Shown here piece after piece: positions 25,805 to 34,451 of a stretch of DNA of 45,456 bases. This stretch comes from Pseudobdellovibrionaceae bacterium (GTDB lineage Bacteria > Bdellovibrionota > Bdellovibrionia > Bdellovibrionales > Bdellovibrionaceae): contig CANFQX010000021.1 of assembly GCA_947449255.1 (NCBI GenBank), positions 1 to 45,456 on the forward strand. The letters run 5' to 3'. Position 1 is the first letter of the stretch; every line of letters begins with the position of its first letter. Position numbers and translations under genes: made by a program. Under the pieces are notes generated by a model that had not been told where the DNA came from, searched no databases, and worked only from the letters and a program-made list of their open reading frames with translations.

Positions 25805-26809
25805 TTATAGTTCACCACATGTTTTTAAGATTAAATTTTCAAGCCATATGCGGCCTGAAATTGGCGACGACTTTAAGGCTTTATCTGTTTGAGAAAGCAA
25901 AACCAAGGTCTCCTCTAACTTTTGCGAAGTCCAACCGCGAGCCTGCTCTGAATAATTTTGCAAGAAATAAGGAGGAACTTGAGCATAGCTGGCCAACTTA
26001 ACTCCCTGCAAACCCTCATCCATCCCTTTTTTTACAGCCAGAAGAGTCCGAATTTGCCTAGCAACTAAGGACACGACTCCCACTTCATTTTGACCTTGAT
26101 CCAACAAATGAACAAGCAGCTCCAAAGCCTTAACTCGATCATTTTCACCAACGGCTTTGGTAAAATCAAAAATACTTTCTGATTTGGACCGAGACACGAC
26201 CTGTTTGACATCGGCAACCTCGATCCGTCGCTGATCCCCAATAAACTCACCCAGTTTTTTGAGCTCGCTTTCAATTTCAGTCAATTGCTGCCCTACCATT
26301 CGATGTAAAAAATGAATAGCTTCATTGCTTATAGATAAACCTAAGCTCTGAGCAATATGGCTGATCCATGAGGGTATTTGATTGTCGTAGGGTTTTTTAA
26401 ATTCAACACAATCGGCAACTTCAAGCAACGCACGAACATGCTTTTTTCTTTTATCAATTCGAGAAGCTAGAATAACAAATACGGTGCTGCTGACAGGATT
26501 TTCGATGATAGCCTCAAGCTGCCCCCACTCTTTATCAGTCAACTCTTGAGACTCCTTGAGAATCACCAAGCGTTGCGGAGTCATCATAGGCAAAGTTTCC
26601 ACCGCATCACGAACCGCCAAAACATCAGCATCACTTGCATAAAATAAACTGTAATTAAAATCTAGGCCACACTCACTAAGAACGGCATTTTTAAAACGCT
26701 CCACACACTGATTCAACAAATAGGGCTCATCACCAAAAAGAAAATAAATCGGCGCTATTTGCCCTTTTTCTAGATCACGATAAAATTTTTGGGAGTCTAT
26801 CAGTGCCAT
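25805..26809 (-). CDS. holA: DNA polymerase III delta subunit
   Basis: HolA is the clamp-loader subunit that opens the beta clamp. The 334-residue protein has the family N-terminus (FYRDLEKGQIAPIYFLFGDEPYLLNQCVERF), the VETLPMMTPQRLVILKESQEL segment, and the three-domain layout ending with a helical collar region (EETLVLLSQTDKALKSSPISGRIWLENLIL). Length is typical. It follows lptE by 71 bp, and the lptE-holA order is conserved in many proteobacteria, which supports both assignments. Confidence 0.93.
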   Translation of the reverse strand: MALIDSQKFYRDLEKGQIAPIYFLFGDEPYLLNQCVERFKNAVLSECGLDFNYSLFYASDADVLAVRDAVETLPMMTPQRLVILKESQELTDKEWGQLEAIIENPVSSTVFVILASRIDKRKKHVRALLEVADCVEFKKPYDNQIPSWISHIAQSLGLSISNEAIHFLHRMVGQQLTEIESELKKLGEFIGDQRRIEVADVKQVVSRSKSESIFDFTKAVGENDRVKALELLVHLLDQGQNEVGVVSLVARQIRTLLAVKKGMDEGLQGVKLASYAQVPPYFLQNYSEQARGWTSQKLEETLVLLSQTDKALKSSPISGRIWLENLILKTCGEL

Positions 26810-26880
26810 ACTTTAAATTGCCATATTTTAGTTTTAAAATTTGAATTGTCTTTTTGGGCGTATCACCTGGCTTAAGTTTA

Positions 26881-27489
26881 TCAAAAATTTTCAGTAATAC
26901 GATCATGAACTTCAAGCATCAGGTCATTGGCCATCAGGTCAATGTTTTGCCTTCGTGCAGAAAGATTGTAAAGAGGATTTAAGGAGTTCACGCCTGCAAG
27001 CGTTACCTGAGGAGCCTGATATGTGCGCTCTCCATTGAAAGATCCCTTCCATAGCTGAGCACCATCGGACTGTCTGATGACTTTCACTGTCACAGTTAAT
27101 AAAATTCGATACTCTGAAGCCAAAGCTGTTCCCAGAGGCATTAATGGCGTCGCTGAGTCACCTGACAAACGCTTGGCACCCGGCAAATACTGGACTCGCT
27201 CAATCATTCCAACCACGGAAACCTCAGACAAAGAGTTGTCGACAATACGAGCCACTCTGGAGCGCTGGAACTCTTGAATTAAGGCATTGGTGAAAGACAC
27301 TTCGATGCCAACTTCTTGTGTGCTATTTTTAAAGACAGGCACTGAAATCTTTTTTGAACCCCCGGGAATACTTCGCCCTGCAGAGCCTAAATGGTAAGCA
27401 CATCCCCCACTGGTTAAAACCGCAGCCAGACTGAGTGCTGCAAGCCCTGATATCAAAGTATTTCGAAAAGCTTTAAAGATTGCGTCCAT
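26881..27489 (-). CDS. lptE: LPS-assembly lipoprotein LptE
   Basis: LptE plugs LptD in the outer membrane and helps insert lipopolysaccharide. About 202 residues when started at the ATG at 27489, which begins the lipoprotein signal MDAIFKAFRNTLISGLAAL with the lipid-acceptor C30 in SGGC, followed by AYHLGSAGRSIPGGSKKISVPVF. This resembles LptE (CGYHL... near the cleaved Cys and a VPVF strand). A longer ORF to 27654 is rejected because it puts 55 non-conserved residues before the signal peptide and crosses the divergent gene's start. Neighbour holA follows in the same direction. Confidence 0.87.
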   Translation of the reverse strand: MDAIFKAFRNTLISGLAALSLAAVLTSGGCAYHLGSAGRSIPGGSKKISVPVFKNSTQEVGIEVSFTNALIQEFQRSRVARIVDNSLSEVSVVGMIERVQYLPGAKRLSGDSATPLMPLGTALASEYRILLTVTVKVIRQSDGAQLWKGSFNGERTYQAPQVTLAGVNSLNPLYNLSARRQNIDLMANDLMLEVHDRITENF

Positions 27490-27533
27490 GAATTCAGTTG
27501 AGTATAAATTAAACAATATATCAAGGAAGAAAA

Positions 27534-28739
27534 ATGAGCTTAATTTTAGAATCAGATTTAAATTCAGATTTTGAATCCAATAAAAATTCAGACTATAGCC
27601 TCTTGGCTCCGGGCCCAGTGAATCTTCATCCGGAAGTGCGTAAAGTGCTTTCACTGCCGATGATTCATCATCGCACTCCAGAGTTTGATAAAATCTTAAA
27701 AAAAGTTTTGCTCAATATAAAAACAGTCTTTCAAACCAAAGAAGACGTTTTTTTGTTAACCACAACAGGCTCAGGTGGCATGGAAGCACTTTTAGTCAAC
27801 ACACTTTCCCCTGGTGATAAAGTTTTATCCATAGTGTGTGGAAAATTTGGCGAACGCTGGGCCGAAATGGCAAAAGCCTTTGGTGCTGAAGTTTCTATTT
27901 TGGAAACAAGCTGGGGAAAGGCCGTTGAAGTCAATGCGGTCGAAGAGCATCTAAAAAAGCACCCAGACACACGCTTAGTCCTTTGTCAGGCTTGCGAAAC
28001 CAGTACGGCCGTTTCAAATCCTATTCGCGAAATAGCTGCTGTTGTAGATAAATACCCAGATACGCTTTTTTTAGTCGATGCCATCACAGCCCTGGGGGCT
28101 TATCCCATCAGAATGGATGAATGGAAAATAGATGGCCTGGTCGCTGGCTCGCAAAAGGCCTTTATGTTGCCAACTGGCATGGCCTTTATCTCTTTTTCAA
28201 AAAAAGCTTGGAAGTTTGTCGAGAAAGCTTCAGTGCCAAAATTTTATTTTGATTTGCGCAAAGAAAAAAAAGCGAACCTGACTGGTGAAACATTTTTTTC
28301 ATCCAACGTCATGATCACTCGCGCCTTGGATAAAGTTCTGGATTTAATTTTAGACCGTGGCCTTGAAAAATTATTTCACGATATTCATCGTCGCGCTGAG
28401 TTCACGCGCATTTTCGGAGAAAAATTGGGTTTCACGCTTTATGCGGACTCCCCTAGCGATTCAGTCACTGCCCTCAAAGTCCCTCCTTCGATGGATGGAC
28501 AAAAAATCAGACTCCACCTCGAAGAAGTCCACAACATCACGATTATGGGCGGACAAGACCAAGCCAAAGGTAAAATCATTCGCATTGGTCATATGGGATA
28601 TATTCAAGATTTTGAACTGATCAAACTCATCAAATCCTTGGGATTGAGTTTAAACTTTTTTGATGCCACTTTTATCACACCCGAACAAATCACAGCCCTG
28701 ACAACAGAGGCCTCAAAGTGGTTGGAGCAAAATCCATGA
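27534..28739 (+). CDS. Class V aminotransferase (alanine-glyoxylate/serine-pyruvate type)
   Basis: PLP-dependent aminotransferase of 401 residues. Visible family marks are LLAPGPVNLHPEVRKVL near residue 22, HHRTPEF, LLTTTGSGGMEAL (cofactor phosphate region), LFLVDAITALGAYP (Asp that contacts the PLP ring nitrogen) and the Schiff-base Lys in DGLVAGSQKAFMLP. AAGGAAG precedes the ATG. The next gene, a D-2-hydroxyacid dehydrogenase, starts with ATGA overlapping this stop, so they likely act in one pathway: 3-phosphoserine or serine/glyoxylate metabolism (inferred). It is divergent from lptE with a 44-bp gap. Confidence 0.88.
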   Translation: MSLILESDLNSDFESNKNSDYSLLAPGPVNLHPEVRKVLSLPMIHHRTPEFDKILKKVLLNIKTVFQTKEDVFLLTTTGSGGMEALLVNTLSPGDKVLSIVCGKFGERWAEMAKAFGAEVSILETSWGKAVEVNAVEEHLKKHPDTRLVLCQACETSTAVSNPIREIAAVVDKYPDTLFLVDAITALGAYPIRMDEWKIDGLVAGSQKAFMLPTGMAFISFSKKAWKFVEKASVPKFYFDLRKEKKANLTGETFFSSNVMITRALDKVLDLILDRGLEKLFHDIHRRAEFTRIFGEKLGFTLYADSPSDSVTALKVPPSMDGQKIRLHLEEVHNITIMGGQDQAKGKIIRIGHMGYIQDFELIKLIKSLGLSLNFFDATFITPEQITALTTEASKWLEQNP

Positions 28740-29722
28740 ATAAAAAAATATTAATCACTGATCGTTTTGCACAAGACAGTTTTTTATTTTTACAACAACA
28801 GGGCGATTTTGACTTAGTCAGAGCAGATCATCCTCACCACCTGCCCCTAGAGCATCTGGTCACGGCCAATGCCTTGATTATTCGCAGCCGTACCCAAATC
28901 ACCGAAGAACTTCTCAAAAAAGCTCGCCAACTGCAGCTGATTATCACCTGCACAAGCGGCTTTGATCACATTGACCTGAGCGCCACCGAAAAATGGGGCG
29001 TTACTGTGATGTACACACCCACTGCAAATATTGAATCCGCTGCGCAACTGACTTGGGGTTTGGTTTTAAGCTGTGCAAACAATCTCCATCAAGCTCATAA
29101 AATGGTCAAAGCGGGGGAATGGAAGCGAGACCTCATCACGGGCATTGAACTGCATGGTCGCACTTATGGAATTATTGGATTGGGCCGAATTGGCAGCCGC
29201 GTCGCCGAATTAGCGCAAGCCTTTGGGATGAATTTAGCGGCTTATGATCCCTATGCCTCTGACGAAAATTTTGAACGCTTTAACATTCCTCGTCTAAGCT
29301 ATGAAGAGGTTTTAAAATCTGCTGATATTTTAAGCTTTCATGTTCCTAAGACCTTGGAAACGGAGCACATGCTCAATCGCTCTCACTTTGAATATCTTCA
29401 CCGCGGAATGATCTTAATCAACACCTCCCGTGGGTCTGCGATCAACGAAAATGATCTCGGCGAAGCCTTGAGCAAGGGATGGCTCCGGGCTGTAGGCCTC
29501 GATGTCTTTGAAAAAGAACCCCTACCAAGGACCTCAAATCTCTTGAATTACCCCAATGTTGTTTTAAGTCCCCACATTGGCGCCAACACCGAAGAGGCCT
29601 TCTTCAAAGCCTCCCAAATCGCAGCAAACAAGCTTTTCACCTTTTTTACTGATGGCAGCACTTCTGACACTCTCCCACCAAAGGCCGCTTGGTATGGAGC
29701 AGCTCCATTTAAAAGAGAATAA
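28736..29722 (+). CDS. D-2-hydroxyacid dehydrogenase (SerA-like, no ACT domain)
   Basis: An NAD-dependent dehydrogenase of about 328 residues. It has a Rossmann motif GIIGLGRIGSRVAE, the substrate-binding R in INTSRGSAINE, the catalytic E in DVFEKEPLP and the catalytic H in LSPHIGANTEEA. Length without a C-terminal ACT domain suits 3-phosphoglycerate dehydrogenase of the short type or another D-2-hydroxyacid dehydrogenase. The start is the ATG at 28736 (GGAG upstream), overlapping the aminotransferase stop; a GTG at 28718 would add 6 residues. Coupling to a class V aminotransferase suggests serine synthesis, but specificity cannot be read from the sequence alone. Confidence 0.87.
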   Translation: MNKKILITDRFAQDSFLFLQQQGDFDLVRADHPHHLPLEHLVTANALIIRSRTQITEELLKKARQLQLIITCTSGFDHIDLSATEKWGVTVMYTPTANIESAAQLTWGLVLSCANNLHQAHKMVKAGEWKRDLITGIELHGRTYGIIGLGRIGSRVAELAQAFGMNLAAYDPYASDENFERFNIPRLSYEEVLKSADILSFHVPKTLETEHMLNRSHFEYLHRGMILINTSRGSAINENDLGEALSKGWLRAVGLDVFEKEPLPRTSNLLNYPNVVLSPHIGANTEEAFFKASQIAANKLFTFFTDGSTSDTLPPKAAWYGAAPFKRE

Positions 29723-29799
29723 TACTTGCCTCTGACACTCTCTTACCAGATATTTCCAAGGTGCCTGTTTCCATGGGCATTTTTTTGTGAGGTGATGTG

Positions 29800-31098
29800 A
29801 TGTCTGGTGTAGTTGTTGTCGGTGCCCAATGGGGTGATGAAGGTAAGGGTAAACTTGTTGATGTGTTTGCTGAAAAAGCAGATATCGTTGTCCGCTACCA
29901 AGGCGGCGCAAATGCGGGCCACACTTTAGTGGTCAACGGTTTAAAAACCATCTTGCATTTGGTTCCCTCTGGAATATTACGTCCAGAAACGACCTGCGTG
30001 ATTGCGGCTGGTGTCGTGATTGACGTTTTTTCAATTCGCGAAGAAATTAGACGTCTTAAGGACTCAGGCTTACTGCAAAATCCAAAACAACTGATGATCT
30101 CAGACTCTGCGACGATCATCTTGCCTTACCACAAGGCCTTAGATGCAGCACGAGAATCCGCACTCAGTGAAGCCAAAATCGGTACAACTGGAAAAGGCAT
30201 TGGCCCTGCTTACGAAGATCGCGCCGCTCGCAGAGCTATCTTGTTCGGTGATATTTTTGACCGCGAAACACTTTACAAAAAACTCGAGCTAGCACTTCAA
30301 GAAAAAAACTTTCTTCTAGAGGGCTTTTACAAATTAAGTCCTTTCAAAATTGATGACCTCATGAAAGATCTTGAGCAAGTGGCTGAAGAGCTCGCCCCTT
30401 ACCGGGCCAAAGACAACTCCCTCTTTATTGCTAAGAGCTTGAAGTCAGGAAAGCGCGTCCTCTTCGAAGGCGCTCAGGGCACCATGTTGGATATTTTGCA
30501 TGGATCTTATCCCTTCGTAACCAGCTCTTCAACCTTGGCCTCCAATGCCTGTGCTAGCACTGGTGTTGGTACAAACAGCATTCAAAAGGTCATTGGTGTC
30601 TTTAAGGCCTACACAACTCGAGTGGGCAGCGGGCCATTTCCAACTGAATTGCATGATGAGATTGGCAAAAAAATTCAAGCTGATGGTCACGAATTTGGCT
30701 CTACAACGGGCCGATCGCGCCGTTGTGGCTGGTTAGATCTTGTTGCCCTGAAATATGCCATTCGCGTGAATGGCATCACCAATCTGGCCTTAATGAAGAT
30801 TGATGTGCTTTCTGGACACGATCGAATCGGCATTTGTACATCCTACAAATTAAATGGTGAAATCATATTTGATCTGCCGACATCGCCTTATGATTTAGAA
30901 AAAGTGGAGCCCATCATTGAATGGCTTCCTGGTTGGAAAGAAGACTTAACAAAAATCAAGAGTCTTTCAGACCTGCCGCGTCCTACAACTAACTACATTG
31001 ACTATGTGGGAGCGCAATTGGGGACACCTATCGACGTTATTTCTGTTGGCCCAGGCCGAGAGCAGACACTTTGGGTGAAACCATTGTTTAACAATTAG
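29800..31098 (+). CDS. purA: Adenylosuccinate synthetase
   Basis: PurA condenses IMP and aspartate with GTP in AMP synthesis. The 432-residue protein begins MSGVVVVGAQWGDEGKGKLVD (GTP-binding loop with the catalytic Asp of WGDEGKGK) and has YQGGANAGHTLV with the catalytic His, GTTGKGIGPAYEDR, LFEGAQGTMLDILHG and TTGRSRRCGWLDLVAL. All are hallmark segments. I chose the ATG at 29800 (GAGG about 8 bases upstream); a GTG directly before it is less likely. It is followed by the tRNA pair. Confidence 0.97.
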   Translation: MSGVVVVGAQWGDEGKGKLVDVFAEKADIVVRYQGGANAGHTLVVNGLKTILHLVPSGILRPETTCVIAAGVVIDVFSIREEIRRLKDSGLLQNPKQLMISDSATIILPYHKALDAARESALSEAKIGTTGKGIGPAYEDRAARRAILFGDIFDRETLYKKLELALQEKNFLLEGFYKLSPFKIDDLMKDLEQVAEELAPYRAKDNSLFIAKSLKSGKRVLFEGAQGTMLDILHGSYPFVTSSSTLASNACASTGVGTNSIQKVIGVFKAYTTRVGSGPFPTELHDEIGKKIQADGHEFGSTTGRSRRCGWLDLVALKYAIRVNGITNLALMKIDVLSGHDRIGICTSYKLNGEIIFDLPTSPYDLEKVEPIIEWLPGWKEDLTKIKSLSDLPRPTTNYIDYVGAQLGTPIDVISVGPGREQTLWVKPLFNN

Positions 31099-31201
31099 GC
31101 ATATCTTCGTTTTATTATCGAGAGCTGCTCAATCAAAAGGCACTCTCTCGATGCACCACAAGAATCTGCGCTAAATTTTTAAAATATTGCAAGAAATCGT
31201 A

Positions 31202-31230
31202 TTGACATTATGACCCTCTTATAACAAATT
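31202..31230 (+). promoter_or_regulatory. Probable promoter of the tRNA pair
   Basis: A perfect TTGACA (31202-31207) is followed by an AT-rich -10 region (TATAAC at 31220-31225 or AAATTA about 18 bp from the -35), then a GC-rich discriminator GCGC. This lies 20-50 bp before tRNA-Lys. The exact -10 is ambiguous because TATAAC is only 12 bp from the -35. Confidence 0.5.
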
Positions 31231-31251
31231 AGCGCTTCCTCAACGAGACGT

Positions 31252-31327
31252 GGTTCGCTAGCTCAGCTGGTAGAGCACTTCACTTTTAATGAAGGGGTCG
31301 ATGGTTCGAATCCATCGCGAGCCACCA
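31252..31327 (+). tRNA. tRNA-Lys (anticodon TTT)
   Basis: 76 nt cloverleaf with encoded CCA. The acceptor stem GGTTCGC pairs with GCGAGCC (one G-T wobble), the D arm contains AGCTCAGCTGGTAGAGC, the anticodon stem CTTCA/TGAAG holds loop CTTTTAA with anticodon TTT, and the T arm has GGTTCGAATCC. tRNA-Glu follows after 26 bp, presumably on the same transcript. Confidence 0.97.
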
Positions 31328-31353
31328 TTTTTTTCTCGTTGTTTGCTCTATAC

Positions 31354-31429
31354 GTTCCCATCGTCTAGGGGCCTAGGACACCTCCCTTTCACGGAGGATA
31401 CAGGGGTTCGAATCCCCTTGGGAACGCCA
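31354..31429 (+). tRNA. tRNA-Glu (anticodon TTC), island integration site
   Basis: 76 nt with encoded CCA. The acceptor stem GTTCCCA pairs with TGGGAAC, the anticodon stem CCTCC/GGAGG holds the loop CTTTCAC with anticodon TTC, and the T loop is GGTTCGAATCC. The last 21 nt (from 31409) belong to the attL core, so the tRNA remains intact after integration. Confidence 0.97.
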
Positions 31430-31435
31430 ATTTTT
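31409..31435 (+). repeat. attL of the island
   Basis: A 27-bp core shared exactly with attR, starting CGAATCCCCTTGGGAACG and ending in CCAATTTTT. It covers the T loop, the acceptor 3' strand and CCA of tRNA-Glu plus seven following bases. Confidence 0.92.
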
Positions 31436-31446
31436 CTTAAGTATTC

Positions 31447-31496
31447 AAAATCCAACAACATTTAAAGTGCAAGCAGACAAATGTTGTTGGGATTTT
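31447..31496. terminator. Long hairpin at the end of the integrase gene
   Basis: A nearly perfect inverted repeat (31447-31463 with 31479-31496; one bulged base in about 17 pairs, arms AAAATCC-AACAACATTT) with a 15-nt loop. It overlaps the last codons of the integrase and sits between tRNA-Glu and the convergent integrase. A T-rich flank exists on both sides, so it could act as a bidirectional terminator that replaces the original tRNA terminator. Confidence 0.6.
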
Positions 31497-32610
31497 GCTT
31501 GTTCTTATTTTCAATCCATCTATTTACTTCTAATCCTAAAGTTTGATTGCTCACATGAGAATAGCGATCTGTCGTACTCAGATCTTTATGACCCATGATC
31601 TCAGCAACAATGCGACGATTCATTCCTGTAGAATCTATATAACTACAGAAAGTATGCCGAAGACTGTGAAAGTTAATCTGTGGCAGCTGCGGGATCTTCT
31701 TTAAATCCTTCTGCAAAAGTCGACTAAAGTGTGATGGCTCCAAAGGCTCATGACCACCGAATACGAAGGGCCCTGTGGCACCTTGCTTCATTTCGAGTAT
31801 GAGAATGCGAAGCTCTGGAAAAATAGGGACCATTCGATTTTCACCATTTTTTGTCGTGTTGCGAATTTCACAAGTCTTCTGTGCGCATGTTCTGCAGACC
31901 TTTATAAAACCAATATGCGCCCCAGACTTCATATCTAAATGAACACAATCCCACTTTAAGGCCGACACCTCGCCGGCTCGCATGCCAGTCCATAGGGTAA
32001 ATCTCCACAAACGAATCCACTTGCTTTCTGATGCTGCATTTAAAAAGAAATTCATTTCCTTTTGATCCCAGAAGCGCGGCTCTTTGGCTTTATGCTTTGG
32101 GGTCCTTACAGATAAAATTCCGCTCATGGGCATGTAATCATCTTCGATCGCTTGTCTTAAAATCATTTTCAACAAGGTCACTGAACTATTCACATTATAA
32201 GTTGAAACTTTATTTCGCTGCAGTTCGGAAATATAATTTCTTAGATGCACTTTCTCCAGCTCTTGCAGCTTGTATGCTCCGAAAAATGGATTGATAAATC
32301 CTTTAATCAAGTCCCCGTACCGCCGAGCTGTTGCGCTCTCCACATCATTTCGAGCCTTCATATCAAGCCACTGGTGTGCATATTCAGAAACAGTAATTTT
32401 ACTATCACCTAAATGGCCCAGTTTATTTTTATTCAATAAGACCTTGGTGTACTCTGTACAAGCGAAGCTCATTGCGTGGGATTCTTCAATAAATCCACCT
32501 TCACGAATTTGACCGCCTCGTCCATCGGGAAGGACAACTTTCCAACGAGCACCTTTTTGGGTTTGATAAGATTTAACGTATTTTTTCACTTCTTTTTTTA
32601 ATTGCGCCAT
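31462..32610 (-). CDS. int: Tyrosine recombinase/integrase of the island
   Basis: This enzyme catalyses site-specific integration and excision at the tRNA-Glu site. The 382-residue protein has an N-terminal arm-binding segment, a core-binding SAM-like domain (about 71-165) and a catalytic domain with R211 (TGMRAGE), K254, H315-x-x-R318 (HSLRHTF), H341 (GHKD) and nucleophile Y350 (YSH), all present. Between the catalytic Arg and Lys it carries C239, C242 and C247, a possible metal-binding or disulphide insertion. The 3' end lies 27 bp from attL, as expected for a cognate integrase. Its last codons lie in a long hairpin. Confidence 0.95.
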   Translation of the reverse strand: MAQLKKEVKKYVKSYQTQKGARWKVVLPDGRGGQIREGGFIEESHAMSFACTEYTKVLLNKNKLGHLGDSKITVSEYAHQWLDMKARNDVESATARRYGDLIKGFINPFFGAYKLQELEKVHLRNYISELQRNKVSTYNVNSSVTLLKMILRQAIEDDYMPMSGILSVRTPKHKAKEPRFWDQKEMNFFLNAASESKWIRLWRFTLWTGMRAGEVSALKWDCVHLDMKSGAHIGFIKVCRTCAQKTCEIRNTTKNGENRMVPIFPELRILILEMKQGATGPFVFGGHEPLEPSHFSRLLQKDLKKIPQLPQINFHSLRHTFCSYIDSTGMNRRIVAEIMGHKDLSTTDRYSHVSNQTLGLEVNRWIENKNKQNPNNICLLAL

Positions 32611-32698
32611 ATTTTCCTCATTTTTGAGAAAACCAAGCCCACCCGTATTTGAATTTCAAAGAACACTGGGGGGCTTGTAGTAGTCTGAATGAATTATA

Positions 32699-32881
32699 TC
32701 AAGAGTAATATTTTGGGACGCCCCGCTGAAGCTGACGCAGAACCTGCTCAGGATCAAAAAGCATATGTCGACCGAGCTTCAAGGTGGGTTTGATTCTTCC
32801 CTTTCGCAAGTGGTAGCGCAGGGAGTTTTCTGACTTCCCGAGTATTATACAAAGTTCTTTTAACGGCACAAAAGACTTCAT
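32699..32881 (-). CDS. Small HTH_17 (excisionase-type) protein
   Basis: 60 residues forming a winged-helix/MerR-like DNA-binding fold: LKELCIILGKSENSLRYHLRKGRIKPTLKLGRHMLFDPEQVLRQL, with the wing residues LGRHMLFDPE characteristic of HTH_17 excisionases. The position just before int, with its start overlapping the stop of the DUF3987 gene by 4 bp (ATGA), supports a role as recombination directionality factor (Xis) or regulator. The gap to int is 88 bp. Confidence 0.75.
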   Translation of the reverse strand: MKSFVPLKELCIILGKSENSLRYHLRKGRIKPTLKLGRHMLFDPEQVLRQLQRGVPKYYS

Positions 32882-34179
32882 CTGCGCACCTCATCGACAG
32901 AATTATACGACTTATACGACATAAGTGGACTTTTGTCGTTTTCGTCGTCAGCTCTAGTGAGCGGTTGCATCTTATCGCCTTTTACTTGACGCAACACCTC
33001 AGCAGGTCGACCGCCACCGCTTGGTTGAATATAAACCTCAATAAGCTTTGCATCGACTAACATACGAACAGCATCATCAATAGATTCTTTGGGACAATTT
33101 TTATTAAAGAAATCACGAACACTTGTGCGCGTAACACCATTTTCACTGCCACAAATGAAATCGAATAAAAGATCCGCCTGACGAACGCCTAGCTTATTTC
33201 CGAAAACATATTTCAGTGAATCAAGGCAATAGTCATGAATGGCTAGGGCCGCTTCAAGGGCTTCTCTTGTTATCTGATCTTGTCTGTTGAAAAGTGCCAA
33301 GATCATAGCTAATCTCATCACTTGCGCTTCGGATCTACTAGATAGGGAGCCAACAATCCCAGGTAGGCCTTCGGATAGAGTGGGGTAAACTTCAATCCAA
33401 AGTTCATCTGCCTGGCGACTTCTCTTCATCTGGCTTACATGCCGTGCAAACTCAACCGATGCCTTAACCTCATCAGCCATCATTCTAATATCGTCATCCG
33501 GCGGCGTTCCACCGAAAGGCTTAACACCTGATCTTTTAACGAAAAAGAAAAGAAACCTATTTGCTAGTCCATTCATTACTTCAGTTTGCCGGAGCAGCTG
33601 GGACAACTCCGTCATAGTAATATGGCCAATCATTGAGACGTGATGATTGGTGGCCTCTAAAGAAAGGCCCTTTGTGATGTTTCGCAAAGTAGTGCCATCC
33701 CATACATTTCTAAAAACTGGTGAAGTTAAATTCCCTTCACGATTTACAACTTTAAGAAGACTTCCAAACTCCGTTTCCAATATCATAAGTCGCTTGTCTT
33801 CATCCAATAATTGAACCTCATCCAAACTATCTCTGAGCATATAAACTAGCGCCTCGCCTGAGCCAATGCCCGCTGAGATCTTCTTGCCTAACCAGGTACT
33901 ATCGACATTAGACATCAAATTAGCTATCTGCCCCCAAGAGGTACCCTTTCTCCCCTTGGACGAGTTACCAACATTCAGCACGAATAAATTGCAACCGTGC
34001 CTGTCAGCTTCTGCTTTGAAATAAGGGCCACGCCCGATTACATTACCAAAACTGCTAAGGAGCTGGCTTTTTAATGCCATAGGGTCTGCCTCCGTGAAAG
34101 GCGATATTGAATTGACAATGCTTCCAGATAAGCCCCAGAAGCACTTACGCTGTGGTTCCGGGATCGTCGCCTTACTCAT
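32878..34179 (-). CDS. DUF3987-family ATPase (island replication/primase-helicase-like)
   Basis: 433 residues from the ATG at 34179, chosen because it overlaps the preceding stop as ATGA; a 13-residue longer start exists at 34218. A Walker A-like loop NSSKGRKGT sits at about residues 72-80, followed by ISAGIGSGEAL and an acidic strand LMILETEFGSLL. This pattern (GxSSKGRKGT... and a later ISMIGHIT-type segment) is that of DUF3987/YfjI proteins found with mobile elements and related to helicase modules. The C-terminus looks like a winged helix. Probable role is element replication or maintenance (inferred from family context). Confidence 0.75.
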   Translation of the reverse strand: MSKATIPEPQRKCFWGLSGSIVNSISPFTEADPMALKSQLLSSFGNVIGRGPYFKAEADRHGCNLFVLNVGNSSKGRKGTSWGQIANLMSNVDSTWLGKKISAGIGSGEALVYMLRDSLDEVQLLDEDKRLMILETEFGSLLKVVNREGNLTSPVFRNVWDGTTLRNITKGLSLEATNHHVSMIGHITMTELSQLLRQTEVMNGLANRFLFFFVKRSGVKPFGGTPPDDDIRMMADEVKASVEFARHVSQMKRSRQADELWIEVYPTLSEGLPGIVGSLSSRSEAQVMRLAMILALFNRQDQITREALEAALAIHDYCLDSLKYVFGNKLGVRQADLLFDFICGSENGVTRTSVRDFFNKNCPKESIDDAVRMLVDAKLIEVYIQPSGGGRPAEVLRQVKGDKMQPLTRADDENDKSPLMSYKSYNSVDEVRR

Positions 34180-34451
34180 TTGTGCACGCCCTTTAAATAC
34201 TCTTCGTGATATTTGCAAACACTTATTGCAGTTGAAATCAGCATGTCTAAATCTGCATTGTAATCACTAAACTGGTGCGCATTAGAATCGCTGAGTGATT
34301 GCGCCAATAAATGCACACCCTTTTCGATGTATCTTCTTGCTTCACAGACCATCTGAATACGCTCTCTACGAGTTAAGATGGATCGCTGTGCTATCTGACC
34401 ACACATGGAACAGGGGCGACATTCGTTAACAAGTCCCTCTCTGTTACCCAT
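34176..34451 (-). CDS. Small Cys-motif protein, unknown function
   Basis: 91 residues from the ATG at 34451, which overlaps the upstream HTH gene's stop by 8 bp. A longer in-frame start at 34571 would duplicate coding of the HTH gene in another frame and is unlikely. The N-terminus carries CRPCSMCGQ, a CxxCxxC cluster that may bind zinc, and the rest is helical with RRERIQMVCEARRYI. Family not recognised. It is sandwiched between the HTH_17 and DUF3987 genes by overlapping start/stop codons, so it belongs to the replication/regulation module of the island. Confidence 0.55.
   Translation of the reverse strand: MGNREGLVNECRPCSMCGQIAQRSILTRRERIQMVCEARRYIEKGVHLLAQSLSDSNAHQFSDYNADLDMLISTAISVCKYHEEYLKGVHK

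Noticed and set aside
27490-27654. N-terminal extension of lptE
   Set aside because: It would place 55 residues before a clear lipoprotein signal peptide and overlap the divergent aminotransferase gene.
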